Shown here: positions 35,988-49,891 of the stretch, piece by piece
How positions within the stretch are numbered: position 1 is the stretch's first letter
Layout: each line of letters begins with the position of its first letter
Assembly (NCBI GenBank): GCA_036322855.1
Contig: AP027924.1
Location: 372,001 to 436,000, forward strand
DNA from: Improbicoccus pseudotrichonymphae
GTDB taxonomy: Bacteria; Bacillota; Clostridia; Oscillospirales; Acutalibacteraceae
Direction: 5' to 3'
Length of the DNA: 64,000 nucleotides
The notes under the pieces: model-generated
What the model saw: the letters and a program-made list of their open reading frames with translations, nothing else
Told to the model about the DNA's origin: nothing
Databases searched by the model: none
Position numbers and translations under genes: made by a program

Positions 35988-36685
35988 AATTTCCCAAACC
36001 TACGTTCTCTTTTTCGAAAATCCAAAATAGCTTCATCCAAATTTTTTGGTTTAAAATCGGGCCAAAAAATATTTGTAAACCAAAATTCGGCGTATGCGGC
36101 CTGCCAAAGTAAAAAATTAGAAATCCGAAATTCTCCACCGGTGCGAATTATCAGATCCGGCTCCGGTTGATTACAAGTATATAAGTAATCAGAAAAAACG
36201 TTTTCGTCAATATCTTCTAAACTTAATGTAGAATTAAGAATTTTTTCACTTACTTTTTTGATGGCATGCACTATTTCTCCTCTCGCGCTGTAACTCAAAG
36301 CTATATTTAATACCATACCTTTGTTATTTTTTGAAATGTCTTCTATTTTTTTTATTAGATTCATTAAATTTTCCGGTAAACTCGATAATTCTCCGATGAA
36401 ATTAATTTTTAAATCAGAATCACGAGAACCAGCTATATTTTCTTCAAGATTTCTCTTAAAAAGATTCATCAAAATATTCACTTCATCCTTTTGCCGACAC
36501 CAATTTTCGGTAGAAAAAGCATAGACGGTTAAATATCTTAATCCTATTTTTTCGCAATGGCTTACAATTTTCTTGAATGCTTCCAATCCTGCTATATGGC
36601 CGACGCTACGCGGCAATTTCCTTACTTCGGCCCATCTTCTGTTACCGTCCATAATTATTCCTATGTGTAATGGGAACTCGTTCAT
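35984..36685 (-). CDS. uppS: Isoprenyl (undecaprenyl-PP) synthase
   Basis: A 233-aa cis-prenyltransferase making the C55 lipid carrier for peptidoglycan. Motifs: HIGIIMDGNRRWAEVRKLPR with the catalytic Asp, SVGHIAGLEAFK, LTVYAFSTENWCRQKDEVN, and the C-terminal PEPDLIIRTGGEFRISNFLL followed by WQAAYAEFWF. Length is normal. It lies 8 bases downstream of frr, the usual neighbour. Confidence 0.95.
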   Translation of the reverse strand: MNEFPLHIGIIMDGNRRWAEVRKLPRSVGHIAGLEAFKKIVSHCEKIGLRYLTVYAFSTENWCRQKDEVNILMNLFKRNLEENIAGSRDSDLKINFIGELSSLPENLMNLIKKIEDISKNNKGMVLNIALSYSARGEIVHAIKKVSEKILNSTLSLEDIDENVFSDYLYTCNQPEPDLIIRTGGEFRISNFLLWQAAYAEFWFTNIFWPDFKPKNLDEAILDFRKRERRFGKF

Positions 36686-36693
36686 TTTTTTAT

Positions 36694-37248
36694 CTATCCG
36701 CCAAATATTTGTTTGGTTTTTTCTTCTTTCAATGTATCTGTTTTTGATATAAATACATCCACGGACTTTTGAATTTGCTTTTCAAGTCTTTGGATTTCAT
36801 CAGTACTTATTTCAGACTTCTTCTTCATATTTTTTAACTTAGTCATAAATTCATGTCTGAAATTTCTTATGCTGATCTTAGATTCTTCGCACTTTTTGGA
36901 AACTTCTTTGGCAAACTCGTTCCTACGTTCTTGCGAAAGAGGAGGAAAAACACACTTAATAACTTTTCCATCGTTTTGCGGAGAAACACCTATATCGGAT
37001 TTTAATATAGCTTTTTCTATAGAATTTAGTAATGTGATATCCCAAGGCGAAATACTCAAAATTCTAGATTCGGCAACAGAAACGGAAGCCAACTGATTTA
37101 TGGGCGAAAAAGAACCAAAACATTCGACTTTTATTTTATCTAGAATCGATGCATCTACCCTGTCGGCCCTAATTTTCTTGTATTCATCTTTCAAAAAAGC
37201 AAAATTTCTGTCAAGAGAAGTTTCAAAATCTTTTAAAATACCTTCCAT
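36694..37248 (-). CDS. frr: Ribosome recycling factor
   Basis: A 184-aa protein with the typical N-terminal helix (DRNFAFLKDEYKKIRADRVD) and ILDKIKVECFGSFSPINQLA, then the C-terminal KKMKKKSEISTDEIQRLEKQ. With EF-G it splits post-termination ribosomes. It is encoded between rplI and uppS; tsf and pyrH, often found upstream, are not here. Confidence 0.96.
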   Translation of the reverse strand: MEGILKDFETSLDRNFAFLKDEYKKIRADRVDASILDKIKVECFGSFSPINQLASVSVAESRILSISPWDITLLNSIEKAILKSDIGVSPQNDGKVIKCVFPPLSQERRNEFAKEVSKKCEESKISIRNFRHEFMTKLKNMKKKSEISTDEIQRLEKQIQKSVDVFISKTDTLKEEKTKQIFGG

Positions 37249-37284
37249 AATTAATTCCCATCGCTTTTATATTATTATAATTTA

Positions 37285-37746
37285 TCATTCTAATTCGAAC
37301 TTTTCGATTATGTCCAGATATACAGTTGTTTCGACATTATGAAAAAGCTTAAGCAGACAAGAAAATCTTCCAAACGAATTTATTTTTTCCTGAATAATTA
37401 TTTTCTTTCTATCTACATCTATGTTAAACTTTTCTTTTATTATCTTAGCTACATCTTTCGAAGTAACAGTACCAAAGATCTTTTTTGAATCAGTGCCGCT
37501 CGATTTAACACTTATTTCGAAAATTTGGCCACCAATCTTATCAACCATATTTTTGGCCTCGGTTTCCTCTAAAATTTTCTTACGCATGCTTGAATTCAAC
37601 TTTTCTTTCGCAACTTTCTCTACATCTTTTGTGGCTTTTACTGCTAAACCCCTTGGGAAAAGATAATTTCTGGCGAACCCATCCGATACATTAGATATGC
37701 TTCCGATTTTACTATTATTTACATCTTGCAAAAATAATACTCTCAA
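37285..37746 (-). CDS. rplI: Ribosomal protein L9
   Basis: A 153-aa L9. The N-terminal domain reads RVLFLQDVNNSKIGSISNVS and DGFARNYLFPRGLAVKAT, followed by the long connecting helix and the C-terminal domain (about 80-153). I choose TTG 37746 because GGAGG lies 5 bases upstream and the protein then begins with the usual RVLFLQDV. The frame is open further upstream to 37782. Confidence 0.93.
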   Translation of the reverse strand: MRVLFLQDVNNSKIGSISNVSDGFARNYLFPRGLAVKATKDVEKVAKEKLNSSMRKKILEETEAKNMVDKIGGQIFEISVKSSGTDSKKIFGTVTSKDVAKIIKEKFNIDVDRKKIIIQEKINSFGRFSCLLKLFHNVETTVYLDIIEKFELE

Positions 37747-37906
37747 AATAACCTCCAATTTGATAATCCAAACAATATACATGCTACCGAAACATCAATT
37801 TTAAGTCAATACATTTACTTAAATCCAAAACGCAAATTTATTAAACTCGCCCTAAAACTAATTTTTTTGCAAATTTTACGTGTCTATTATATATACTCTA
37901 TCTACT

Positions 37907-38668
37907 CTATTCAAAAAACATCCAAAAACCCAAATCGCCCTGTTGTGCATTTCTTTTAAAATCTAAAGTCAAAAATCGATAAATTCCCATATTTGCCATG
38001 GCAATGGCCTGGTTAAAATCATATTTATCCGGTATACCGAGTATATACAATATTTTGCTTCCTTTTTTTAGTGAACCAAAAATAAGATATCCATATATTT
38101 TGTTGTTATTTTCTATAAATCTTCTCAGATTATCTTTCATATTCAATTTTAATTTCGTAAAAGTATTTGGACTAATTTTAATCAAATTTATGGAATCATT
38201 TTGTTTTGTAAAAGGCCAATGCTTTTTACCTGAATTTATTATTCCTTCGAATTTTTCGTTAACACAATAAATTTGCTTCTCTTTTTTGTTAAAAATTATA
38301 TCTTTATATTCAAATTCATCCCCATTAAACGCTACAACATCATTTGTTTTGTTGTTTATCAAGGCAATACATGAGATTTTTTTGTAATTTTCGATTGGGA
38401 ATTTAGAATTTTTTGTGGTAATTCTGAATGTATCATCAAGACATCCGCAGTTATTTGTTGTTATAAAAGCTTTTTGACATCCGATATTTCCTTTTTCGCC
38501 CAAAATTATGTACATATCATACTTTGTTTCGCAAAATAAATTAAAAACAAAAACGTGAAATATCACGTAGTTTTGCATAATTTTTAAATCTATTCTTCCA
38601 AAATTTAAACTGTTGGAACTATTGCGAAATATCAGTGAATAAAAATTAGAACCGAATATAAATATCAC
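37907..38668 (-). CDS. Conserved-looking clostridial protein of unknown function
   Basis: A 253-aa frame with GTG 38668 preceded by AGGAG (very close). Its plan, a beta-rich front half (DLKIMQNYVIFHVFVFNLF, KKISCIALINNKTNDVVAFN) and a tail with KILYILGIPDKYDFNQAIAM and GDLGFWMFF, recalls a clostridial family ending in GIPG...GFGYW. I cannot name its function. Phe and Tyr are common and no signal peptide is evident. It stands between rplI and pnp. Confidence 0.5.
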   Translation of the reverse strand: MIFIFGSNFYSLIFRNSSNSLNFGRIDLKIMQNYVIFHVFVFNLFCETKYDMYIILGEKGNIGCQKAFITTNNCGCLDDTFRITTKNSKFPIENYKKISCIALINNKTNDVVAFNGDEFEYKDIIFNKKEKQIYCVNEKFEGIINSGKKHWPFTKQNDSINLIKISPNTFTKLKLNMKDNLRRFIENNNKIYGYLIFGSLKKGSKILYILGIPDKYDFNQAIAMANMGIYRFLTLDFKRNAQQGDLGFWMFFE

Positions 38669-38732
38669 TCCTATGTAATAAAATCTATTAGTAACAACGA
38701 TTAAAAATTACTAAGAAAGTGAAATTTATGAG

Positions 38733-40799
38733 CTATTTAATGCTTAAACATTTAAAATTCAATCTTCTGCGCTCATCCATACCGATTGCTTCAATTGTTG
38801 CAAGATCTCCAACATTTATTTTTTTAAATCTAGACAGCTTACTTATATGGCAAAAACCTTCCCTTCCGGGAGCAAATTCTACAAACATACCGCAATCTAT
38901 TATTCTAACGATTTTTCCTTTAAAAATATCCCCCACATTGACGTCCTTTGTTATATTTTTTATTACTTCTACAGCTTGTATGCAATTATCGATTTCGCCT
39001 GAAGCAATATAGACCCTTCCGTCTTGCTCTATATCTATCGTCACATCACAATCGGCAGAAATTTTTTGAACAACCTTTCCGCCTGAACCTATAAGGTCCT
39101 TTATCTTATTGATTTCAATAATAAATAATATAACTTTAGGAGCATAGGCCGAAACTTCTGGTCTTGGGCTTGAAATCACATTGAGAATCGAATTCTCTAA
39201 AATATAATTCCTCGCATCTTTTGTTTTTTTCAAAGCATCCTTGATAATTTCCAAAGTAATGCCTTCTACTTTAGTATCCATCTGTATAGCTGTTATTCCG
39301 GTTTTGGTACCTGCAACTTTAAAATCCATATCTCCGAAAAAATCTTCGATGCCTTGAATATCAACAAAGGTTTTCCACTTATTTTTTTCAGAATCACATA
39401 ATAATCCGCAAGAAATTCCCGCTACCGGTTCAGATATAGGAACACCGGCATCCATCAATGCCAAAGTAGAAGCACATACAGATGCCTGAGAAGTTGAACC
39501 ATCGGATGACAAAACTTCCGAAACCAATCTTATGGTATAAGGAAAATCGTTTTCATCGGGTATAACACAACACAAAGCCTTCTCCACAAAAGCCCCGTGG
39601 CCAATTTCCCTTCTGGCCGGAGCCCTACTCGAACGTGTTTCTCCGACCGAAAAAGACGGAAAATTATAATGATGAATAAACCTCTTATTTTCTTCTCCAG
39701 TTAAATCGTCTATGGTTTGTCGCTGACTTAAAAGCCCCAACGTGGCAGCGGTTAAAACTTGCGTATACCCACGCGTAAAAAGAGCAGAACCGTGAACTCT
39801 TGGCAATAACCCGACCTCAGACGAAAGACTCCGTACTTCATTCATTTTTCGCCCATCTACTCTTGAATCTTCGTTTATAATCCAACTTCTCACTATATTT
39901 TTCTGAAGATCAAATAAAACCTCCCTGATTTTCTTTTCTTCGTCCGGGTAATCCTCCAAACTTTCTTTTAATACTTTTTCGGTTAATTTAGAGATTTCTC
40001 TTTCTCTTACAAACTTATCTTTAAAATTTAAAACTTCATACAACAGAGATTCATATTTTTGTTTAATATGTAATTCCAAATTTTTATCTTTCTCGTCTGA
40101 AACCAAAATTCTCTTAATTTTGCCTGATTTTTTAGAAATATTTTCAATAAAATCTATTATCTTAAGATTAAATTGGAAAATTTTCTCTATCGCCGATACA
40201 ATTTTCTCTTCGGAAACTCTGTCTGCGCCGACCTCTATCATTAAAATCTTACTTTTATTTGTTGCAACAACTAATTTTAAAGATGAATCCCGACCCGACG
40301 AAGCATTCGGGAATAAAACTGTTCTGCCGTTAATCAGTCCGGCCTCTCCTACAGAAATCGGACCATTCCAAGGAATATCAGAAATACTTAAACATACAGA
40401 AACACCTATCAACGCGGCTACATTTGGAGAACAATTTTCATCAACTGCCATCACGACGCAAGAAACCAAAACGTCAAACTTTATATCTTTCGGAAACAAA
40501 GGCCTGATTGCCCTATCGATCTGTCTTGCGGATAATACAGCCTTCTCTGACGGTTTGCCCTCACGTTTCAAAAAAGAACCAGGTATTTTGCCAACAGAAT
40601 AAAAACGCTCCTCAAAATCAACCGACAAAGGAAAGAAATCTATCCCGACCCTAGATTCTTGAGATGAAGTTACAGCCACAAAAACAACTGTATCACCCCA
40701 TCTTACAAAGCACGAATCCGACTGCCTAGCCATCTTACCGACTTCAACGGATAACCTACGACTTCCTAACTCAATCTCGAATTTATCATAACTCATCAA
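38733..40799 (-). CDS. pnp: Polyribonucleotide nucleotidyltransferase (PNPase)
   Basis: A 688-aa phosphorolytic 3'-5' exoribonuclease. Two RNase PH domains are seen (first with CFVRWGDTVVFVAVTSSQES; second with LPRVHGSALFTRGYTQVLTA and the active-site MDFKVAGTKTGITAIQMD). A KH domain (KIKDLIGSGGKVVQKI) and a C-terminal S1 domain (GDIFKGKIVRIIDCGMFVEF) follow. Its usual neighbour rpsO is absent. It begins about 120 bases after the 3' end of 23S rRNA on the same strand, without a clear terminator between. Confidence 0.97.
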   Translation of the reverse strand: MMSYDKFEIELGSRRLSVEVGKMARQSDSCFVRWGDTVVFVAVTSSQESRVGIDFFPLSVDFEERFYSVGKIPGSFLKREGKPSEKAVLSARQIDRAIRPLFPKDIKFDVLVSCVVMAVDENCSPNVAALIGVSVCLSISDIPWNGPISVGEAGLINGRTVLFPNASSGRDSSLKLVVATNKSKILMIEVGADRVSEEKIVSAIEKIFQFNLKIIDFIENISKKSGKIKRILVSDEKDKNLELHIKQKYESLLYEVLNFKDKFVREREISKLTEKVLKESLEDYPDEEKKIREVLFDLQKNIVRSWIINEDSRVDGRKMNEVRSLSSEVGLLPRVHGSALFTRGYTQVLTAATLGLLSQRQTIDDLTGEENKRFIHHYNFPSFSVGETRSSRAPARREIGHGAFVEKALCCVIPDENDFPYTIRLVSEVLSSDGSTSQASVCASTLALMDAGVPISEPVAGISCGLLCDSEKNKWKTFVDIQGIEDFFGDMDFKVAGTKTGITAIQMDTKVEGITLEIIKDALKKTKDARNYILENSILNVISSPRPEVSAYAPKVILFIIEINKIKDLIGSGGKVVQKISADCDVTIDIEQDGRVYIASGEIDNCIQAVEVIKNITKDVNVGDIFKGKIVRIIDCGMFVEFAPGREGFCHISKLSRFKKINVGDLATIEAIGMDERRRLNFKCLSIK

Positions 40800-40916
40800 G
40801 GTACCCGTATTCCTTCAAAACTTCCGATACAAAAAATAAACGCCTACAAAAGCTTAAAAACTAAATAAAGCAAGCAAAAAAGTACAATCTAACAATTTAA
40901 AAAGAAATATCACAAT

Positions 40917-43822
<2,906 letters not shown>

Positions 43823-43950
43823 TTGTGATAATCTCTTTAAATTGTAGTATTACCTTTGTTAAGTCAAAAAGACATAACATTAAGTCTTACTATTTTTACT
43901 TGCTTTATTTAATTTTCAAAGCTCGCGAAAACTTCAAAAATGAAATTTTC

Positions 43951-44027
43951 TGGTGGGCCCAAGTGGACTCGAACCACCGACCTCACGCTTATCAGGCGTG
44001 TGCTCTAACCAGCTGAGCTATAAGCCC
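43951..44027 (-). tRNA. tRNA-Ile (GAT)
   Basis: 77 bases including an encoded CCA. Acceptor GGGCTTA pairs with TGGGCCC (with G-T pairs), anticodon loop CTGATAA with GAT, and T-loop GGTTCGAGTCC. It lies in the 16S-23S spacer. Confidence 0.95.
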
Positions 44028-44132
44028 AACAAATCTTCGAGAAACAAGAATAAAAAAATTCTAAATTTCCCCGGATAATCAGTCACCTTAAGCCTCTTCA
44101 AAGGAAACCAATAATCAGACGGAATCCCTGAA

Positions 44133-44208
44133 TGGTGGAGATAAACGGGCTCGAACCGTCGGCCTCCTGCTTGCAAAGCAGGCGCTCTACCAACTGAGCT
44201 ATACCCCC
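44133..44208 (-). tRNA. tRNA-Ala (TGC)
   Basis: 76 bases with encoded CCA. Acceptor GGGGGTA/TATCTCC, anticodon loop TTTGCAA with TGC, T-loop GGTTCGAGCCC. It precedes tRNA-Ile in the direction of transcription. Confidence 0.95.
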
Positions 44209-44413
44209 AAATTCAAACCAAATCTATAATAAAAATATTCAGTCAAAATTGAAAGCTCGCCATCTGTCTCCTGAACACCTACAAAGCAAAATCAAACCGA
44301 AAAACGATCTAAAATCGCAAAAAAGGACGTTCAAAATTAAACAACATAAAACCCATAAATCTGACTACTCTAAGTTTAATCGAAAAAACCGAAAAACTTA
44401 GAAATTACCCCAT

Positions 44414-45936
<1,523 letters not shown>

Positions 45937-46309
45937 ATTCAGAAAACCTGAATTTCAAAAAAACTGGCTAACATAAATTATGTCATCCGAAAATAAATAG
46001 AAATCTAGCAAATTAAATAACTAACTAACTAAACTCAAATTAAATACGGGTCATTATATTGTTTAATTTTCAAAGCCCTTTTTTACCTTTATCCCAAAAA
46101 TGATGAAAGAAACTAATCAACTCATCCAGACAAAATTCCGAATGAAATGACTCGATTTACTTCTAGTCTAAAACCCCAAGCAATCAATTTATGGGAAATT
46201 CAGCAATTAAGATACTACCGAAACTAATACTATGTTGTCAATTTTTTTTTCATATTTGTATAAAAAGACTAAATTAAAATATAGATTAAATGTTTTTTAT
46301 ATAATTTAA
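45937..46309 (-). other. rRNA operon leader region
   Basis: No gene. Contains the rrn promoter (46212-46241). A boxA-like CTTTGAAAATTAAAC (46061-46075 in sense) recurs before 23S (about 43908-43922), consistent with paired antitermination/processing sites. Confidence 0.6.
46212..46241 (-). promoter_or_regulatory. rRNA operon promoter
   Basis: TTGACA (46241-46236) and TAGTAT (46217-46212) with an 18-base spacer, about 280 bases upstream of 16S. Confidence 0.6.
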
Positions 46310-47314
46310 CTAAAACATTTTCGCAATTTCGCTTTTACTATCATAGGCATTTAAATCCAGTTGACTTATATTCCCGTTAATGAATTCAAAGTAACCCTGA
46401 ACACCTATCATAGCTGCATTATCCGTACAATATTTTGGTTCAGGTGCATAAAAATCAATTTTATTTTTGCGGCACTCTTTTAGGATCATTTCCCTTAAAT
46501 ATAAATTCGACGCCACGCCCCCGGAAATTGCCACTTTATTGCAATTATTTTTTTTTGCAGCTTCTAATAATTTTTCTGTTAGATACTTAAAAACAGTATG
46601 TCTCAAATTAAAGGCGACTTCACCTGCCTTTTTTTTGGATTTAATGTAATTTATAGCTTGTGTTTTCATTCCAGAAAAACTGAAATCAAAATTTTCAAGT
46701 TTGGGAATTGTAAACTTAATTTCTTTATTTTCTTCATGAATATCTTTAGCCATCATGTCTATGTTCAAACAATCGGGAATATCGGAGATTCTCGTAATCT
46801 TATCAAAAACTTCACCAACGGCGTCGTCTCTCGTTTTTCCAATAACTCTGAACTTTATATAATTCTCGGCTTTTACTATGCAAGTATGGCCACCGGATAC
46901 CAGTAAACATAAAAATGGAGGTTTAATTCCTTTATTATCTATATAATTTGCGGCAACATGCGCTTTTAAATGGTGAACACCAACTAAAGCAATATTATTG
47001 GCAAGACAAATACCTTTGGCAAAATTCAAACCTACCAATAAAGAACCTGTAAGACCAGGTGTGAATGTAACGGCTATAGCACCAACTTGCTTTAGCGAAT
47101 TCTCTATATTTGTGTCTAATGATTGTAATACCTCGCGTGTCAAATCATAAATTACATCTAAATGTTTGCGTGATGCAATTTCCGGAACAATGCCTCCAAA
47201 AAGTTTGTGAGCATTGTGTTGAGATACTGTTTTCATATATACAACATGTTTCCCGTCTTCAACCACCGCGACAGAAGTATCGTCACAGGAAGTTTCTATT
47301 GCTAAAATTTTCAT
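46310..47314 (-). CDS. tsaD: tRNA threonylcarbamoyltransferase TsaD
   Basis: A 334-aa ASKHA-fold protein that installs t6A37 on ANN-decoding tRNAs with TsaB/E/C. It starts MKILAIETSCDDTSVAVVED, has metal-binding HHLKAHVAAN, VSGGHTCIV, GEVFDKITR (diverged), and CTDNAAMIGVQGY near the end. It is last of the rplM-rpsI-ybeY-rluD-tsaD run, 14 bases after rluD. TsaB and TsaE are not in the window. Confidence 0.95.
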   Translation of the reverse strand: MKILAIETSCDDTSVAVVEDGKHVVYMKTVSQHNAHKLFGGIVPEIASRKHLDVIYDLTREVLQSLDTNIENSLKQVGAIAVTFTPGLTGSLLVGLNFAKGICLANNIALVGVHHLKAHVAANYIDNKGIKPPFLCLLVSGGHTCIVKAENYIKFRVIGKTRDDAVGEVFDKITRISDIPDCLNIDMMAKDIHEENKEIKFTIPKLENFDFSFSGMKTQAINYIKSKKKAGEVAFNLRHTVFKYLTEKLLEAAKKNNCNKVAISGGVASNLYLREMILKECRKNKIDFYAPEPKYCTDNAAMIGVQGYFEFINGNISQLDLNAYDSKSEIAKMF

Positions 47315-47328
47315 AATCTTACTCGAAA

Positions 47329-48261
47329 CTAATTTATTTTTGAAATTTTGTTCAAAGTTTTTAAAAAATAATCCGGTAATTCACAATCAAAACTTAAAAA
47401 TTTTCTGATTCCAGAATGCCAAAATCCTATCTTTTTTGCGTGTAAACATTGACCTTCATAAAAAGAAAAATTAATTTTCGAACCATAAAGGATATCTCCG
47501 ATAATAGGGTGCCCAATACTGCTTAAATGTACTCTTATTTGATGAGTTCTGCCAGTTTTCAACTTTAGTTCAAGATGTGTGAACTTTTTATATCTTTCTA
47601 GTGTTCTAAAAATCGTCAATGCAAATCTAGATTTTAAATTTAAATCATTGTTTTTCAAACCCACAAGCTTTTCACCGTAATTAGTTTTTCTTCCAATATA
47701 CATAGAAATTATCCCGTAATTTTTACATACCGAACCGTTAACTACGGCTTCGTATTTTCTTTCATAAGTATGATTCTTTATTTGTTCTGAAATAGCTTCG
47801 TGGAATTCATTATTTTTCGCTACTAAAATCAAACCGCTTGTATTTTTATCTAATCTGTGGACAATTCCCGGCCTAAATTTGCCATTTATGTCAGACAATT
47901 TTTTTTCGTAATACAAGAGAGCATTTACCAAAGTATCTTTATAAAATCCATCAAATGGATGAGTAATCATGCCTTTTGGCTTATTGACAACCAATACATC
48001 ACAATCTTCGTACACGATATCTAACTTTATATTCTGTGGCAATACTTCAAATTGATCATCTATTTCCGCGATTACTAGATCTTTAAAATTCAAAATATGA
48101 CTTTTCCCAACAAAGCCACTGCCGATTTTTATTTTATTGAGATCGAACATTTTAGCTATCCTAGATCGAGTGAACTCCCCAAGCTTGTCTTTCAAAAAAA
48201 CATCGACTCTTAGTCCTTGGCTCTCAGCGTCGACAACAAAACTTTTGATCAAAATTCTCAA
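47329..48261 (-). CDS. RluD-family pseudouridine synthase
   Basis: A 310-aa protein with an N-terminal S4-like domain (SRIAKMFDLNKIKIGSG) and the catalytic HRLDKNTSGLILVAKN with Asp. GRTHQIRVHLSSIGHPIIGD is the RluA/RluD family motif. It probably modifies 23S rRNA. Start TTG 48261 overlaps the ybeY stop (TTGA). The target position cannot be read from sequence. Confidence 0.9.
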   Translation of the reverse strand: MRILIKSFVVDAESQGLRVDVFLKDKLGEFTRSRIAKMFDLNKIKIGSGFVGKSHILNFKDLVIAEIDDQFEVLPQNIKLDIVYEDCDVLVVNKPKGMITHPFDGFYKDTLVNALLYYEKKLSDINGKFRPGIVHRLDKNTSGLILVAKNNEFHEAISEQIKNHTYERKYEAVVNGSVCKNYGIISMYIGRKTNYGEKLVGLKNNDLNLKSRFALTIFRTLERYKKFTHLELKLKTGRTHQIRVHLSSIGHPIIGDILYGSKINFSFYEGQCLHAKKIGFWHSGIRKFLSFDCELPDYFLKTLNKISKIN

Positions 48262-48779
48262 TCCGTAGCTTTGAATCCAACAAGCTCAAGTATACTCTCC
48301 TGTCTTTGAGACATAAAAAACCGCTCCTTTTCATTCCTTTCATGATCATAATTAAACAAATGAAGCATACCATGTACAACCAAACCGGCTACCTCATGTT
48401 GCAAACTACGTTCATTTTCTCTGCTCTGTTCCTCGGCTTTTTCCAAAGAAATCACAACGTCTCCGAGAATTTTAGCACCATTTTCGGGATTAATATCAAA
48501 ACCTTTTGCAGTACTCCTGGGGAAAGATAAAACATCTGTAGGATTATCATTGTTTTTATATTGCTTATTAAGAGACTTTATTTCTTCATTATTGGTTAAC
48601 ATGACACAAACCTCAACTAAGCCTTCCAATCTTTCGGATTTAATAACAGCGTTACAACACCTTCTTATCACAAGGCGCAAACCCGTCGGGACCTTAATTG
48701 TCTTTTGTTTGTTTACGATACCAACCCTATAAATATCCGCCATTTTTACATATTTCCCCTGTGCAAAATTCTTAGTCAT
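48258..48779 (-). CDS. ybeY: Endoribonuclease YbeY (rRNA maturation)
   Basis: A metalloprotein for 16S 3'-end processing and 70S quality control. The zinc motif HGMLHLFNYDH and the upstream LNKQYKNNDNPTDVLSFPR are diagnostic. The frame gives 173 aa from ATG 48779. ATG 48743 (161 aa, MADIYRVG) is an alternative with an AGGGG further upstream; neither has ideal spacing. It is coupled to rluD by a TTGA overlap. Confidence 0.92.
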   Translation of the reverse strand: MTKNFAQGKYVKMADIYRVGIVNKQKTIKVPTGLRLVIRRCCNAVIKSERLEGLVEVCVMLTNNEEIKSLNKQYKNNDNPTDVLSFPRSTAKGFDINPENGAKILGDVVISLEKAEEQSRENERSLQHEVAGLVVHGMLHLFNYDHERNEKERFFMSQRQESILELVGFKATD

Positions 48780-48786
48780 TTAAAAA

Positions 48787-49188
48787 TCAACGTTTTGAAT
48801 ATTGAGGTCTTTTCCTGGCAGCCCTCAACCCATATTTTTTTCTTTCTTTTACTCTGGAATCTCTTGTCAGAAAACCAAAATCTCTTAACTTTACTTTATT
48901 TTCCTCATCAAACTGAAGCAAAGCCTTGGCTAAACCATGTCGTATGGCACTAGCTTGGCCGGATACCCCACCGCCGCGAACCTGACAAATAACATCAAAC
49001 TTTTCCCCTAATTCCAAAGCACTGATCGGGCAACTTGCAACGTTGCATAAATCAGAAATAACAAAATAATCCTTCAAGTTTAGTTTGTTAACAATAAATT
49101 TACCATTCCCTGACATAATCCTAACTCTCGCAATGGAACATTTCTTTTTGCCTGTCCCGTAATAATCTTGAATTTTGCTTTTATACAT
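48787..49188 (-). CDS. rpsI: Ribosomal protein S9
   Basis: A 133-aa S9. YYGTGKKKCSIARVRIMSGN at the front, GGGVSGQASAIRHGLAKALL in the middle and the basic tail RKKYGLRAARKRPQYSKR that reaches the P-site tRNA. GGAG precedes ATG 49188, and it overlaps rplM by 8 bases. Confidence 0.97.
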   Translation of the reverse strand: MYKSKIQDYYGTGKKKCSIARVRIMSGNGKFIVNKLNLKDYFVISDLCNVASCPISALELGEKFDVICQVRGGGVSGQASAIRHGLAKALLQFDEENKVKLRDFGFLTRDSRVKERKKYGLRAARKRPQYSKR

Positions 49189-49651
49189 ACTTCTTCTCCT
49201 TTCTTATATATTCCCAGACCTCAGGTTTTTGTGCGGTAAAACCATGTTCAGTCCCTTTAACGGCTTTTAATCTCAAAAACTGTTTTCTGCCAAGAGAATT
49301 CTTCGGGAGCATACCTTTCACGGCCATCTCTAACATTTTTACAGGATTGTTTTTATATAAATCCAAATATTTAATAGCCTTAAGATTTCCAATATGTCCG
49401 GTGTAACGATAAACTGTTTTCTTTTCAATCTTTCTGCCTGTCAACAAAATTTTATCACAATTAACAACAATAACATAATCACCGCAATCTACATGTGGAA
49501 TAAAAATTGGTTTCATTTTTCCCCTTAGTATAGATGCAATTTGAGCGCTCAATCTCCCTAATACCAACCCAGAGGCATCGATAACATACCAACTTCGCTC
49601 AATGGCCTCCACTTTCGGCATATAACTAGTATCCAAAACTACACTCTCCAT
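49181..49651 (-). CDS. rplM: Ribosomal protein L13
   Basis: A 156-aa L13 (ERSWYVIDASGLVLGRLSAQ, DCGDYVIVVNCDKILLTGRK, MLPKNSLGRKQFLRLKAVKG). I choose ATG 49651: the frame is open to TTG 49699, but that TTG is the -35 box of the promoter. No ribosome binding site is seen before 49651. Confidence 0.95.
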   Translation of the reverse strand: MESVVLDTSYMPKVEAIERSWYVIDASGLVLGRLSAQIASILRGKMKPIFIPHVDCGDYVIVVNCDKILLTGRKIEKKTVYRYTGHIGNLKAIKYLDLYKNNPVKMLEMAVKGMLPKNSLGRKQFLRLKAVKGTEHGFTAQKPEVWEYIRKEKKYV

Positions 49652-49670
49652 GACAGAAATTCGTTTGTAG

Positions 49671-49699
49671 ATTACATCACAATACTCAAGAAATGTCAA
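49671..49699 (-). promoter_or_regulatory. Promoter of rplM-rpsI-ybeY-rluD-tsaD
   Basis: TTGACA (49699-49694), a 17-base spacer and TGTAAT (49676-49671) on the minus strand. The predicted transcript start lies about 15 bases before ATG 49651, leaving a very short leader. Confidence 0.65.
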
Positions 49700-49891
49700 G
49701 CAATTCTAAACAAACATAAAATCAAAACACACCAACCGATTATCGCTAAATTTTTACAAAATGCAAATATTTTCATTAAATATTCATTTAATTATTTAAT
49801 ATATTGAGATTTTTTTATTTATATTTGACAAAAAATCTTTTTGTAATAGAATTAAGAATCAAATATTAAAAAGCTAAACGAGGTGAAAATA

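Noticed and set aside
37747..37782. Upstream extension of rplI to ATG 37782
   Set aside because: The ribosome binding site GGAGG lies inside it, and L9 proteins begin with RVLFLQDV-like sequence at TTG 37746.
49652..49699. Upstream extension of rplM to TTG 49699
   Set aside because: That TTG is part of a well-spaced TTGACA promoter; L13 homology begins after ATG 49651.
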